From Mantamonas sphyraenae (taxonomy: Eukaryota > CRuMs > Mantamonadidae): a stretch of DNA of 64,000 nt. Below, piece by piece: positions 32,801 to 44,509 of the stretch. Position 1 is the first letter of the stretch; every line of letters starts with the position of its first letter. Position numbers and translations under genes: made by a program. The notes under the pieces were generated by a model. The model did no database searches. It was not told where the DNA came from and saw only the letters and a list, made by a program, of their open reading frames with translations. The stretch spans positions 248,001 through 312,000 of the forward strand of contig JAPMXV010000052.1 in the NCBI GenBank assembly GCA_026936335.1. Reading direction: 5' to 3'.

Positions 32801-35241
32801 AAAGAGCAGAACACCGGCAAGCAACTGCTGCGGTGGGGTGGGTGCTGGTCCACCACGGGGAACAGCTGGATGACGACACTATTGCGCACCTGGTCAAGAC
32901 CTATCGACACAAGAAAGGCATGAGTTTGCTGGTGGAACGGGAGGCATGGGAGACGGTCATTGACATGGTCACACCTGGTGCTCTGGGTGCGTACCTCGAC
33001 AGCAAGGGCATGGTGCTTCCGAAGGAGCATGTGCTGCGATTTCTCAACCGTGCACGACGACGTGATAATGACACTGCCGTGGAGTGGGTGCTGGTCCACC
33101 ACGGAGAACAGCTGGATGACGACACCGTTGCGCAACTGTTCAAGGCACATCGACACAAGAAAGCCATTCGTTTGCTGCTGCAACGGGAGGCATGGGAGAC
33201 GGTCATTGACATGGTCACGCCTGGTGCTCTGATTGCGTACCTTGACAGCAAGGGCATGGCGCTTCCGCAGGAGCATGTGCTTCGATTTCTCAACCGTGCA
33301 CGAGGATGTGATATCAACGCTGCCGTGGAGTGGGTGCTGGTCCACCACGGGGAGCAGCTGGATGACGACACTGTGGCGGACATCCACAAGGCTTATCCCC
33401 ACAAGGAAGCCATTCGTGTGCTGGTGGAACGGAAGGCCTGGGAGACGGTCATTGACGTGGCCACACCTGGTCATCTGAGTGCGTACCTTGACAGCAAGGG
33501 CATGGTGCTCCCGCAGGAGCATGTGCTGCGATTCTTCGAGCGTGCACGAGGTGATGCCGCCGCCGAGAAGTGGATTCTGGTCCACCACGGGGACCAACTG
33601 GATGACGACACCATTGCAGACATGCACAAGAGATATCGACACCAGGAAGCCATTGGTTTGCTGGTGGAGCGCGGGGCATGGGCGATGGTCATAGACAGTG
33701 CAAGACCTGGAGATCTGACGGAAGTGCTGGACAGGAATGGCATGGTGCTTCCACAGGAGCATGTGCTGCAATTCCTCGAGAGTGCACGGGGATGTGATAT
33801 CGCTGCCGAGAAGTGGGTGCTGGTCCACCACGCGGAGCAGCTGGATGACGACACTGTGACGCACTTGTACAAGAAATTTCGGCACAAGGAAGGTGTTCGT
33901 GTGCTGGTGGAGCGTGGGGCATGGGAGATGGTCATTGATATGGCCACACCTGGTGTTCTGGGTGCGTACCTACACAGCAACGTCATGGTGCTTCCGCAAG
34001 AGCACGTGCTGCGATTTCTCAAGCGCGCCGTTGATGAGAACGCCCGATCGTATGCAGCAAGTTGGGAACGCAATGATGCTGTGCTGTGGGCAGTGGAGCA
34101 GCACACGGCGCAACTGGAGCTCGATACCATACTCGAGTGCTACAGAAGCGACCCGGACGAACGGCTGTTGCCAATCCTGCTGTCCAAGGACGACTTTGAT
34201 GACGACCACAGGGCATTGTGGGTCCCATACGAGCTCAAGCGGCCGAGCGCACGAGCCAAATCCTTTCTGCTGCCAAGCGTGCAAGAACGCTGGCAACAGC
34301 AGATGAATCGATGTGCGAGCGTGTGCAGCGAGAGTGGGGCGGAGGCGTTTGTGCACTACGTGCGGCAGTGGATGAGCAGGGCAGTGAGGAAACAACCCTG
34401 CAACGACTCGGAGGTGATGGCAGTGGCCATGGAGGGGCTGGAGAACGAGGATGTGGTGCATGTGGGCAAGCTCGTGAACGCAGACGAGCTGGAGACGGGG
34501 CGGTGGTCAAAGGATCTGGCCACTGACGCAAGGTGGATGCAGCTGCTGGACATCGGGTTCCCTCTGAACGTGCTGGGCGTCATGCTGCCTCGAATGCAGG
34601 GCATCCGTAAGTACAGTGTTGAGCTGCACCGGCGCATCGTCCGTGGGCTCATTGACCAAGGAACGATGTTCGTGTTGCAGCAGTTGGTGGGAACCAGTCC
34701 AACAGCCCTGAAGGAAACATATGCGTATCTGTACGAATTGGACAGCTCGACGGCACTTGAGAAGCTGCTTGCCCTCCACGACGAGGTGGACAACGAGGTG
34801 TTGCTGGAGCTTCTGCTGCAGCACAAGGATCCGCAGGCCCTGGAGGAACTGGTGTCACGCTTCCCATTCATGGTGGTGACAAAAGGGATGTACGAGGCCG
34901 TGGGAGGCGAGAACCTTGGTGAGCAGACGCAGCAGAGGTGGGAACTCGTGAAGCAAGTCCACCAGGAGTACCATTCAGGACGGTGGACTTGGAGCGATTT
35001 GGCTCATGTGGTGCTGTCCCCGGGAGGTTCTGCCGATACGCTCATCCGTTGTCAAGTGCTGTGGGAATGTGGGCACAAGTTCACCACCAGCGACTGGCCG
35101 GATGCCTTGAGCACGGAAGGAGCCAACTTTCTGGCATCTCTGGGGATCAGTGTGTCTGGCACAGCAGACCTTGACGATGAGCTGACAAAGGAACTGGAAT
35201 GGCTGAGGGGTGTGTACCGTGCGTTCAAAATGAAGAGCTGA
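29880..35241 (+). CDS. F-box protein B with about eleven 85-residue helical repeats, 1751 aa
   Basis: Exons 29880-30052 and 30159-35241; intron 30053-30158 (GTACGT...TCTGACAG) joins AG to G in frame. Exon 1 encodes a charged leader with the basic stretch RRQRVARIRTLAK, a possible nuclear signal. The F-box lies at about residues 88-135 (PVEVWQRIIPRLDAGAALAL). From about residue 430 the protein is an array of about eleven 85-residue units of the form LLVEREAW..VID.A.PG.L, VLPQEHVLRFL.RA and AV.WVLVHHGEQLDDDTVA. The ending YRHKKG/AIRLLVEREAW looks like an alpha-solenoid of clathrin-repeat style, but I cannot assign the family. A C-terminal domain of about 400 residues is shared with copy C. Probably an SCF-type adaptor whose solenoid binds the target; the target is unknown. 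Confidence 0.82.
31700..32960 (+). repeat. Five near-identical 255-bp coding repeats in F-box gene B
   Basis: Units beginning at about 31712, 31967, 32222, 32477 and 32732 are spaced exactly 255 bp (85 codons) and differ at only a few bases (for example GGGCAACAG versus GGGGAACAG). Flanking repeats in the same gene are much more diverged, so this block expanded recently. Confidence 0.95.
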
Positions 35242-35313
35242 CCACGCACCGCTCTGCCTCTGCCAAACCAAACCCCACCCCCCCCCCACCACCACCACTG
35301 TGAACACACATCA

Positions 35314-38300
35314 ATGTCCCGCAAGCGTTCCCTGATGTCCAGAGACGAGGACGAGGACGATGTGGCTGATGAAGAAGAGAACCCGTCCGTTGACGCCACT
35401 CCTGCGCCCAAACGCCAGCGGGTGGCCAGGATCCGCACTTTGGCAAAGCTCACCAGCCACCATACCGACGGCACACGGACAACCAGGTACGTAGCTCTGC
35501 CGCCACCCATTCTCCCCCCACCCCACCCATCCCCTGTACTGACATGGCCAGGGTGAACCCGTGTGCGCCGCGTGTTTTTCTGACAGGTCAGTGCCCGGCG
35601 ACCAGCACCAGCAACCTGGCGACGCAGCACAGGACACCGCCTCACGCCAGAGAACTCCGCCCTCTCGCATGGACACACTTCTATCTCAGATCCCGGTGGA
35701 GGTGTGGCAGCGCATCATCCCCCGCCTGGACGCCGGTGCCGCCCTTGCCCTCTTTTCCATCAACACACACATGGTGGACATGGGCGACCTGTACCAAGTG
35801 GACAACCAGCCGCTGAGGAGCACCCTTGTGTCCGCATTGGGCGATTCTGGTGGTGTGGTGGTCAAGTATGGCGACGAACAACACCGGGTGCCGCGACTGA
35901 ACCGGCTCTACCTGAACCGGGCCCTATTTGAGCTGTTTGGGGAGAACAGCCTGCCTGAACGCATCCATGCAAAGTACCTGTCATCTCTGTGTGGACGCTC
36001 GCTGCCTGCACTGTACTGTGTGCTGCGGCGGACAACGCCGGTCGCCCACTCTGAGTACGACGAAGAATACGACGACCTGCGGGTCGCCATCGAGGATTGT
36101 CTGCCTTTCGAGGAGGCATTGGGAGGCTTGTTGATGGCAGCAGGCCGGGATTATGACGCGGGACACAGGGACGTGTGGCCCGACATGGATGCGATCTACG
36201 ATGGGGACAGCGGGAGGCAGTTCACCCACGTGTGTTTGGGCGAGCCGGACTGGATGGGACGAACACTAGCAGATGTGCCACTGTCCAACATCGTTCCACA
36301 CGTGAACTATGTCACGGAAGAGGGGGGTGGGTTGCTGGGGCACACCTCGAACGCACTGACGCAGGTGTTGGTCGGGCACGGCCTTGCTGGTGTGCAGGAG
36401 GCAATCGCAATGGGACTGAGCGGGTGTTGCGGCATGCTTCGTCTGATTGTCGAAATGCTGCCAGAATCCGAGTGGCCAAACGCGTTGCAAGCAGTCTGTG
36501 AGTCGGAGGAGAACTGGACTACTCTGTTGGAGGAGTTGCGGCGTGTGTTGGACAACCGCGCACTGGTTTCATGTGTGCTGTCCACGCTTCCTATTGAAGC
36601 TCTGGTCATGAATGCACCAGCCGATGCACTGCACAAGGCGCTCATCCTGGTGGAGGGCCGGGGGAAAGCCATGGCCACACTTGTCAAACAAGCCAAGCTG
36701 TTCTACAAGGCAGCACTGAGGGACCGGACCAAGGCGCAGTGGATTGCCAGAACAACTCAAATCGTGTCACAACTCGCCAACAATGCCGTGGCACAGCTGT
36801 ATGGAAGGCATCGTCTCCAGCAACTTCTGGCTGTTCTGGTGGAACGGGAGGCATGGGAGAAAGTCGTTGACATTGCAAGACCAAATGGACTGACGGCACT
36901 ACTTGACAGCAAGGGCAGGGTGCTTCCGCAGGAGCATGTGCTGCGATTTGTCCAGCGTGCACGAGGTGATTGCGCCGCAGTGAAGTGGGTGCTGGTCCAC
37001 CACGGAGAACAACTGGATGACGACACCATTGCAAACGCATACAGGAAATGTCGACACCAGGAAGCCATTGGTTTGCTGGTGGAACGGATGGCCTGGGAGG
37101 AAGTCATTGACATTGCAACACCAGGGGATCTGACGGAAGTGCTGGACAAGAATGGCATGGTGCTTCCACAGGAGCATGTGCTGCGATTTGTCCAGCGTGC
37201 ACGAGCAGGTGACAATAACGCCGCAGTGAAGTGGGTGCTGATCCACCACGGGGAGCAGCTGGATGACGACACCATTGCAAACGCATACAAGGCACATCCC
37301 CACAAGGAAGCCATTGGTTTGCTGGTGGACCGGAAGGCCTGGGAGAAGGTCATTGACATTGCAAGACCAAATGGGCTGACGGCACTACTTGCCAGCAAGG
37401 GCAGGGTGCTTCCGCAGGAGCATGTGCTGCGATTTCTCAATCGTGCACGAGGTCATTGCGCCGCCGAGAAGTGGATTCTGGTCCACCACGGGGACCAACT
37501 GGATTACGACACCATTGCAGACATGTACAAGAGATATCGACACAAGGAAGCCATTGGTTTGCTGGTGGAGCGCGGGGCATGGGCGATGGTCATAGACAGT
37601 GCAGGACTCGGAGACCTGACGGAAGTGCTGGACAAGAATGGCATGGTGCTTCCACAGGAGCATGTGCTGCAATTCCTCGAGCGTGCAACACAAACATTTA
37701 ATTACGCTGCCGAGAAGTGGGTGCTGGTCCACCACGCGGAGCAGCTGGATGACGACACCGTGACGCGCTTGTACACGAAATTTCGGCACAAGGAAGGTGT
37801 TCGTGTGCTGGTGGAGCGTGGGGCATGGGAGATGGTCATTGATATGGCCACACCTGATGATCTGGGTGCGTACCTACACAGCAAGGGCATGGTGCTTCCG
37901 CAGGAGCACGTGCTGCGATTTCTCAACCGCGCCCTGCTTGAGAACGCGGCGTCGCACGAAACGAATCCGAAACGCAATGATGCTGTGCTGCGGGCAGTGG
38001 AGCTCGAGACCCTACTCGAGTGCTACAGAAGCGACCCTGACGAACGGCTGTTGCCAATCCTGCTGTCCAAGGACGACCACACGGCATTGTGGGTCCCATA
38101 CGAGCTCCAGCGGCCGAGCGCACGAGCCAAATCCTTTCTGCTGCCAAGCGTGCAACGACGCTGGCAACAGCAGGTGAATCGATGTGCGAGCGTGTGCAGC
38201 GAGAGTGGGGCGGAGGCGTTTGTGGACTATGTGCGGCAGTGGACGAGCAGAACAGTGAGGAAAGACCCCTGCAACGACTCGGAGGTGATGGCAGTGGCCA

Positions 38301-39109
38301 TGGAGGGGCTGGAGAACGAGGATGTGGTGCACGTGGGCAAGCTCGTGAACGCAAACGAGCTGGAGACGGGGCGGTGGTCAAAGGATCTGGCCTCAAACGA
38401 AAGGTGGATGCAGCTGCTGGACATCGGGTTCCCTCTGAACGTGCTGGGCATCATGCTGCCTCGAATGCAGGGCGTCCGTAAGTACAGTGTTGAGCTGCAC
38501 CGGCGCCTCGTCCGTGGGCTCATTGACCAAGGAACGATGTTCGTGTTGAAGCAGTTGGTGGGAACCAGTCCAACAGCCCTGAAGGAAACATATGCGTATC
38601 TGTACGAGTTGGACAGCTCGACGGCACTTGAGAAGCTGCTTGCCCTCCACGACGAGGTGGACAACGAGGTGTTGCTGAACCTGCTGCAGCAGCACAAGGA
38701 TCCGCAGGCCTTGGAGGAACTGGTGTCACGCTTCCCATTCATGGTGGTGACAAAAGCGATGTACGAGGCCGTGGGAGGAGAGAACCTTGGTGAGCAGACG
38801 CAGAAGAGATGGGAACTCGTGAAGCAAGTCCGCCAGGAGTGCCATGCACACCAGGGGAGTAGGAGGACATTGGCTCGGAATGTGCTGTCGGGTGGTTCAT
38901 CTCATACGCTCATCCGTTGTCAAGTGCTGTGGGAATGTGGGTACAAGTTCAGCAACAGCGACTGGCCGGATGCCTTGAGCACGGAAGGAGCCAACTTTCT
39001 GGCATCTCTGGGGATCAGAGTGTCTGGCACAGCAGACCTTGACGATGAGCAGACAAAGGAACTGGAATGGCTAAGGGGTGTGTACAGTGCGTTCAAAATG
39101 AAGAGCTGA
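35314..39109 (+). CDS. F-box protein C with about five 85-residue helical repeats, 1231 aa
   Basis: Exons 35314-35486 and 35587-39109 with the same intron position and phase as copy B. Start chosen by alignment with B (MSRKRSLMSRDEDEDD versus MSHKRSTMSRDEDKGD). The leader, F-box (PVEVWQRIIPRLDAG) and C-terminal 400 residues are nearly identical to B, while the central solenoid has only about five units (VLPQEHVLRF near 36915, 37160, 37405, 37650 and 37900). It begins 72 bp after the stop of B. The pair is a recent tandem duplication followed by repeat expansion or contraction. Same predicted role as an SCF-type adaptor. Confidence 0.82.
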
Positions 39110-39216
39110 CCACGCACCGGTCCTCCCCTTTCGTCGTTCCACACAACCTCCAGAAACAAAGAATCCATTGACGCCACACCCCCAGCCTCCTCCTCCTCCT
39201 CCCCCTCCTCCTCCCC

Positions 39217-41326
39217 TCAAAACTCCTCCTCCCCCTGCCCGCGCCGGCGACGCCTCCCTCCGTTTGCCCTTGCGGTCCTCCTTGCGGGCCTCGCCTTTTG
39301 CTCGCGCTTGTTGATGCTCCTGAGGATCTTCTCCTTGATCTCGTCCCTTGTGTACGGCCGCTCGTCCTCGTCCTCGTCCGAGTCCTCCTCCGAGTCGCCT
39401 GTGTCTGCGGTCCCTGGCAGCCTGTCGATGGCGACCTTTGCGCCGCCCCGTGGCTCGGTGGGCCCCTGCGCGACGCCGTTCTGCAGCGCCCCGCTCTCGA
39501 GCAGCCCTGCGCCCTCTGCGCCTGCGCCCTGCCCTGCGCCCAGGTGCGCAAACTTTTGCAGCAGTTCGTTTGTGTTTTGCTCCACGACCCCCAGGTACGA
39601 CATCATGTTGTTTTCCGTGACGCCCTGGTTGCCGAGCAGGCCCTGCATCGACTCTGCAGACGCGCCGATCGCCTCAAACAGCGCCGTGATCGCCTCCTTG
39701 AGCTCGCCGACGATTTTCGCCGCCTGTTCGTACTTGGTGTTGAACTGCTCGGCCTTGTTGTCCGTCTTGTCCAGCCGGTCCTCCAGGTCCCTGAGGATGC
39801 GCCGGCGCTGGTTGTCTGTGTTGATGCCCTGGCCCTTGTACTTGTCGATTTCCGCCCGGATCCCCTGCAGCTGCTCCTCCAGCTTTTCGATTTCGTTGTT
39901 GAGCTCGTTCACAAAGTTGAACAGCGAAAAGTTCTGGTCCTCGACCTTGATGAACTGCCGCACAAACTCGCCCGTGTCCGAGATCCCCGTCGCGGCCTGG
40001 ATCTTTGCAAACGCCTCTTCGTACGACTGCACCTTTTCAATGTTGATCTGCAGGTGCACCCGCTCGCGCGCCAGCTCCCAGTTCCCGCGGATCCGCCGCT
40101 TCTTCAGCTTGTTCTCGTGGCCCCCGCTCGCCTCCCCTGCGCCGCCCGCCCCGAACCCGTCCCTGCTCTTGTCCTTCTTGTTCATAAAGTCCTTGATCTT
40201 CCGGTCCGCCTCGATCAGCTTTGTCAGCTTCTGCAGCTCCGCCTCGAACGCCTCCATTTCCCGGTCCGCCTTTTCCTTCAGCTGGATCATTTCCGTCTGG
40301 TGCGCGTCCCGCTTCTCGTAGTACGAGTTGCTCTTTTCGATCACCCGCGCCATCTCCTTTTTCTTGTCCATCACCTGCTTCTGCAGCTTCTTGTAGATCC
40401 CGTCAAACACCAGCCGCTCCCGCCGCAGCGTGTCGATCTGTTCCCGCAGGTTTTTTGTTGTCCGCCAGCGCCTTGTTGAACTTGACCAGTTCCTTGTCCA
40501 GTTGCGATTCCAGCACGTGGATCCGCCGCTCCGTCGCCTTTGTGTTGTTTTTGGACGCGTTGAACCCGCCCATCACTGCCCGCTGCTCCAGGATCGTTTT
40601 GTCCATCTGCCGAATCTTTTTGTCCAGCAGCTCGCACCCTTCCGTCTGCTCCGCGATGCTCACCTCAAACTCGTCGATCGTTTGCTGCAGCTGCTCGATT
40701 TTCGCCGTCGTCTCCTCCCGCATCCCGCTGTCTAGGAACCGCGACTCCAGCAGCAGCAGTTCCTCCTTGAGGTACTCGTTGTCCCGCTTGAGTTTTTCGA
40801 TGGTGGAGCTGTGTGCGTGGCGCCGTGCGGGGGGAACGGTGAGTCGCTGGAAAGAGGGCGGTGAAAATGTGGCCGTTTTGTGTCCTGCCGCCCCGCGGGG
40901 GGGTTCCCGGCCGCCGGGTGCTCTCTCGCTGCGCTGTGCGGTCGTGGCCACGGCGACGGGGCACGCCTGCGCTGTGGGCCTGGCCCTGCGGCCCGATCCC
41001 GCCCGACAACGGGTGCCCCGGCCACCGTGGAAAATGTGGCCGTTGCGCCCTCTGCCACTCTTCCGGGTCTCGCCCACCTACCGTTGCTTCCGCATCTTGT
41101 TCTGCGTGTCCTCCGACAGGCTCTTGCGGTCTCCCTCCATCAGCCGGTACTTGCGGTGCAGTTCCGCCAGTTCCTGTTCGGCTGCGGGGGGCGGGTGCGC
41201 GTGCGGGTGCGATCCTCGGCCGCGTCAGCACTCTCCCGCTCCGTCCTGCCACCTCCACCCCAATCCCAATCTCTCCCAATCTCTCTCCCTCGACTCACTA
41301 TCTTGCTGTCGATTGCGTCGTGCCAT
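39217..41326 (-). CDS. Outer dynein arm docking complex subunit (ODA1/CCDC63/CCDC114-like), one +1 indel in an A6 tract
   Basis: Coiled-coil protein that anchors outer dynein arms to doublet microtubules in cilia. Exons 41326-41299, 41181-41082 and 40808-39217. Splicing gives MARRNRQQD-TEQELAELHRKYRLMEGDRK, matching the conserved N-terminus of the family, then long heptad-rich coils and the signature RRERLVFDGIYKKLQKQV. A Gln/Gly-rich, then charged, C-terminus follows. The frame breaks at 40451-40456, where a run of six T (A6 in the mRNA) replaces an expected five: before it the frame reads KFNKALADNK, after it NLREQIDTLRRERL. Everything else is conserved, so an assembly error in a homopolymer is more likely than a pseudogene. 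It shares a 69-bp divergent promoter region with EMC4. Its presence implies motile cilia. Confidence 0.88.
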
Positions 41327-41395
41327 CTTCTCGTTGCCTTGCCTGCGCCGGCGCGCCCAACACCGCGCGCACCCCCGACCCCACTCACCCCCACA

Positions 41396-42145
41396 ATGGC
41401 CGGTGGCAAACGCACAGCGTCCTCCTCCGCCGCCGCCACCACCGCCTCCTCCTCTGCAACCGCGTCGGGCGCGCGCACCATCCCGCACCGCGTGTTTGAC
41501 ATTGACGCGAGCGCCCCGAGGGGAAAGGCCCCGCGCAGGGGACACGCCACACACACAGACTCGGACATGCTCTACATCACCGAAGAGGTCTGGCAGAGCC
41601 GCACCGCCATCGGCCTCCTCGACGCAGAGACCCAGGCGCATTTGCTCGCCCAGGGCACCGGCTCAAGCGACACCGCCGCAGACATGGGCGTCCTCGGCAT
41701 CCTCGGAGGCGCCACACAGTCCACACAGCCCACGCGGCCCTCCTCCGCCAGGCGCACCAACGCGGCCACCGTCAGCGAGACCAAAAACCGCAAGGCCTGG
41801 GAGCAGGCATTCGCCCCGCTCCGCTCGCTTTTCATGACCGGCTTTATGCTCTGGATGAGCGGCTCCTCCGTCCATATCTTTTCCATCATGTTTACCTTTA
41901 TGGCCTTTTTCAACCCGCTCAAGGCGATTGCAGGCGTCAACGCACAGTTTGACCCCTTTGCAGACAAGGGCAGCGACGTCACCCTCCCCAAGCTTGTCTT
42001 TGTCGCCGCCAATCTCCTCGGCGTCGCCATGGCTACCTACAAGACCTATGTCCTTGGCCTTCTCCCCACGCAGGAGGGCGATTACGTCGCCTGGCTCGCA
42101 CTCAGGGCCTCCCAGGAGATTACCGCGGGGGGGGTCCTCGCCTGA
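41396..42145 (+). CDS. EMC4: ER membrane protein complex subunit 4 (EMC4/TMEM85), 249 aa
   Basis: Component of the EMC insertase, which places tail-anchored and multipass proteins in the ER membrane. A low-complexity N-terminal region of about 125 residues precedes the conserved core: KAWEQAFAPLRSLFMTGFML, then WMSGSSVHIFSIMFTFMAFF with NPLKAIAGV, and the closing segment KLVFVAANLLGVAMATYKTYVLGLLPTQEGDYVAWL. The GLLPT motif and the order of hydrophobic segments are those of the family. Single exon; ATG at 41396 chosen as the first in frame. The N-terminus is longer than in animal EMC4. Divergent from the ODA1-like gene. Confidence 0.92.
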   Translation: MAGGKRTASSSAAATTASSSATASGARTIPHRVFDIDASAPRGKAPRRGHATHTDSDMLYITEEVWQSRTAIGLLDAETQAHLLAQGTGSSDTAADMGVLGILGGATQSTQPTRPSSARRTNAATVSETKNRKAWEQAFAPLRSLFMTGFMLWMSGSSVHIFSIMFTFMAFFNPLKAIAGVNAQFDPFADKGSDVTLPKLVFVAANLLGVAMATYKTYVLGLLPTQEGDYVAWLALRASQEITAGGVLA

Positions 42146-42592
42146 GGGTGGATGGAGGGTGATTGGAGGGTGGGTGCTTGTATGAATGATGACTGTGTCA
42201 GGTTGAGTGTGGTTTGGGGTCTTGTACGGGGTGTGGTGTTGGTCGTTTGGTGAGTGGAGGGGTGTGTGTGGGTTCACTGCCGGGCATGAGGGTGCTTTGG
42301 AGGTGGAGACACAAGGATACGCGTGCGTCCAAGGTGTATGCACCTGCTCGGACTTGTCTGCCGCTTCTGGGAGTGCATGCTCCAGTGGTTGCTCTGAGAG
42401 GGGGTGGGGTGAGCGTCCTCCTGCTCTCCCCCTGCATGCAAACCGCAGTCTATTACGGCATCCATTCCCTTCTATTGGCTCTCAAGGCAGCTTCAATTGC
42501 AGAGAGGGGGAGAGGGGAGAGAGGAGAGAGCATGAGCACAAGAGCGACCAAAACAACTTTCCCTCCCCCACCAATCGCACACAGAAAGAGAG
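42146..42592 (+). other. Spacer between EMC4 and the ankyrin gene
   Basis: About 450 bp, presumably the EMC4 3' flank and the ankyrin-gene promoter. A purine-rich GAGAGGGGGAGAGGGGAGAG stretch lies about 80 bp before the ankyrin ATG. I see no gene or RNA. Confidence 0.5.
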
Positions 42593-44509
42593 ATGACAGA
42601 AGCTGGGGCCCTGTTGCAACTATGTGGAGAAGAGGGGTCGGTGGAGGAAGTGCGTGAAGCACTTCGGAGAGGGGAAAACCCAAACGAGGCAGAGAGGGAA
42701 ACGGGAATCACGTGTTTGATGCGGGCATGTCGAGCGGGCAGAGCAGACAAGGCATGGGTGCTTTGCGCCCACGGGGCAGAGGTGGAGGCGGAAGACACAG
42801 AGGGGAAGTGTGTGATGGAGTACGCAGTGGATGGGAAGCACCACGAGTGTGTGTGGGTGCTGCGGGAATTTGGGGCAAGGCCAGGGCGGGTGGAGTTTGG
42901 GTGGGAGAGGAGTGCAGTTTTGGCAAGTGGGGAGGCGGTGTGGGAGAAAGGGGAGGAAGGGAGGGAGTGGCTGAAGGAGGAGTGTTTCGGGAGAGGGAAC
43001 GGGTTGGAACGACGGGTGGTGGGGTGGCAGGAAGAGATGCACTTTGCGGTTGAGGAGGAGGCGGATATGTGTGTGGAGATGGCTCTGCTTGTGTTTGAGG
43101 AGATGGGTGGGCCACGGGGAGGAGTGCGACGGGTGGCTGAGTGGCTGACTGTGTGTTCAAGCGGTGGGAGGAGAGTGGACGAGATGATCTTGTCGGCAGC
43201 GGAAAAGGGTGATGCGAAGCTGTTGAAGCAAGGACTGGAGACACTTCGACATGAAGGGGAGTGGAGATTACATGTTTCAAGGGCGATGGTGACTGCAGCG
43301 CGGTATGGGCATGATGAGTGTGTGATGGAACTTCTGAAGGCAGGAGGCGAATTGAAGTGGAGCGATGAAGACGGAAGAACAGCGTTGCACTGGGCAGCAG
43401 CTGGTGGACATGTGTCCGTGGTTATAGTTCTGGTGGCAACAGGGGCAGAAGTGAACGTGCAGACAACTCAGGGGGATACTGCATTGATGATGGCAGCAGC
43501 TGGTGGACATGTGTCCGTGGTTATAGTTCTGGTGGCAACAGGGGCAGAAGTGAACGTGCAGACAACTCAGGGGGATACTGCATTGATGATGGCAGCAGCT
43601 GGTGGACATGTGTCCGTGGTTAAAGTTCTGGTGGCAACAGGGGCAGAAGTGAACGTGCAGACAACTCAGGGGGATACTGCATTGATGATGGCAGCAGCTG
43701 GTGGACATGTGTCCGTGGTTAAAGTTCTGGTGGCAACAGGGGCAGATGTGAACAAGGAGACACAGGATGGAGAGACCGCATTGACAATGGCACTTTGGAA
43801 AGGGCACCTGGCTGTTCTGATAGTACTCCGTGCTGCAGGAGCTGACATTGAATTGGTCGATGAAAGCATGCGCACTCTCCTCATGAGGAGCATTATCTCT
43901 GTGCGTCCACGAAACAGCATCCCCACCCTCATCCTTGTCGGTGCGAACGTGAACGCTCGCGACTCCACTGGTCTCACCTCCTTGCACTGTGCCTGCATCT
44001 GTTTAGACTTGGGGATTATCATGATGCTTCTAAGTGCTGGTGTAGACCCACTGCTGACCACTATGGAGGGTATCACCCCGCTCATGGCACTGCTCTGGTC
44101 AAGCGAACGGGACGAGCGGCGGCTTCCAACGGAGCTTCCCAAACCCTCATGGTTTTGGACGGATTACTCATATGTTTTTCATGATAGAATCCGTTCCTTG
44201 TGTCTCCAGCTACTCGACGCAGGTGTGGATCCAACTGTGACGGACAATACGGGTCGCACCGCGTTGCAGTACACCAGAAATCTAGAGCTGCTGCAGCGCA
44301 CTATCCTCTCCGCAAACATCAATGGTGATGCAGCCTTGGTCCCTCAATGGTCTCAACACTGGTCGATGACACTGGCAACGACTGTGGAAGGAACGCGATT
44401 GAGTTGGAGTGTCGGATGGCACGGAGGTTCGAATGGCCAAGGAGCAGCATCGGGGAGGATGACGAGAGCAGGGGATGCCACGTGCTGCCAGCGTCACTGT
44501 TCAACTTGA
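42593..44509 (+). CDS. Ankyrin-repeat protein; probably the N-terminal part of a larger gene
   Basis: The ATG at 42593 opens a frame of 638 residues. Ankyrin-like units appear at the N-terminus (EAERETGITCLMRACRAGRA) and again at about residues 200-560, with the consensus TALMMAAAGGHVSVV.VLVATGAEVN. The middle contains four near-identical 33-residue units. After about residue 575 (GRTALQYTRNLELLQRTILS) the last 60 residues look non-coding, while another frame (from about 44402) continues with plausible protein, ELECRMARRFEW. A GT...AG pair at about 44340-44401 would splice the two in phase, so either a short intron or an indel is likely. Ankyrin arrays mediate protein binding; the target is unknown. 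Confidence 0.7.
   Translation: MTEAGALLQLCGEEGSVEEVREALRRGENPNEAERETGITCLMRACRAGRADKAWVLCAHGAEVEAEDTEGKCVMEYAVDGKHHECVWVLREFGARPGRVEFGWERSAVLASGEAVWEKGEEGREWLKEECFGRGNGLERRVVGWQEEMHFAVEEEADMCVEMALLVFEEMGGPRGGVRRVAEWLTVCSSGGRRVDEMILSAAEKGDAKLLKQGLETLRHEGEWRLHVSRAMVTAARYGHDECVMELLKAGGELKWSDEDGRTALHWAAAGGHVSVVIVLVATGAEVNVQTTQGDTALMMAAAGGHVSVVIVLVATGAEVNVQTTQGDTALMMAAAGGHVSVVKVLVATGAEVNVQTTQGDTALMMAAAGGHVSVVKVLVATGADVNKETQDGETALTMALWKGHLAVLIVLRAAGADIELVDESMRTLLMRSIISVRPRNSIPTLILVGANVNARDSTGLTSLHCACICLDLGIIMMLLSAGVDPLLTTMEGITPLMALLWSSERDERRLPTELPKPSWFWTDYSYVFHDRIRSLCLQLLDAGVDPTVTDNTGRTALQYTRNLELLQRTILSANINGDAALVPQWSQHWSMTLATTVEGTRLSWSVGWHGGSNGQGAASGRMTRAGDATCCQRHCST
43405..43800 (+). repeat. Four near-identical 99-bp ankyrin-coding repeats
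   Basis: The 99-bp unit (GCTGGTGGACATGTGTCCGT...) recurs at about 43408, 43507, 43606 and 43705, with single-base differences (TTATAG versus TTAAAG). One unit equals one 33-residue ankyrin repeat, so expansion preserves fold and frame. Confidence 0.93.

Noticed and set aside
40445-40460. Programmed ribosomal frameshift at the A6 tract in the ODA1-like gene
   Set aside because: The shift needed is +1 (skip one A), not the -1 expected of an A AAA AAC slippery site; similar single-base errors in three other genes make an assembly error simpler.
39298-40479. Long plus-strand frames across 39298-40479
   Set aside because: Antisense shadows of the coiled-coil ODA1-like exon, caused by its codon bias.
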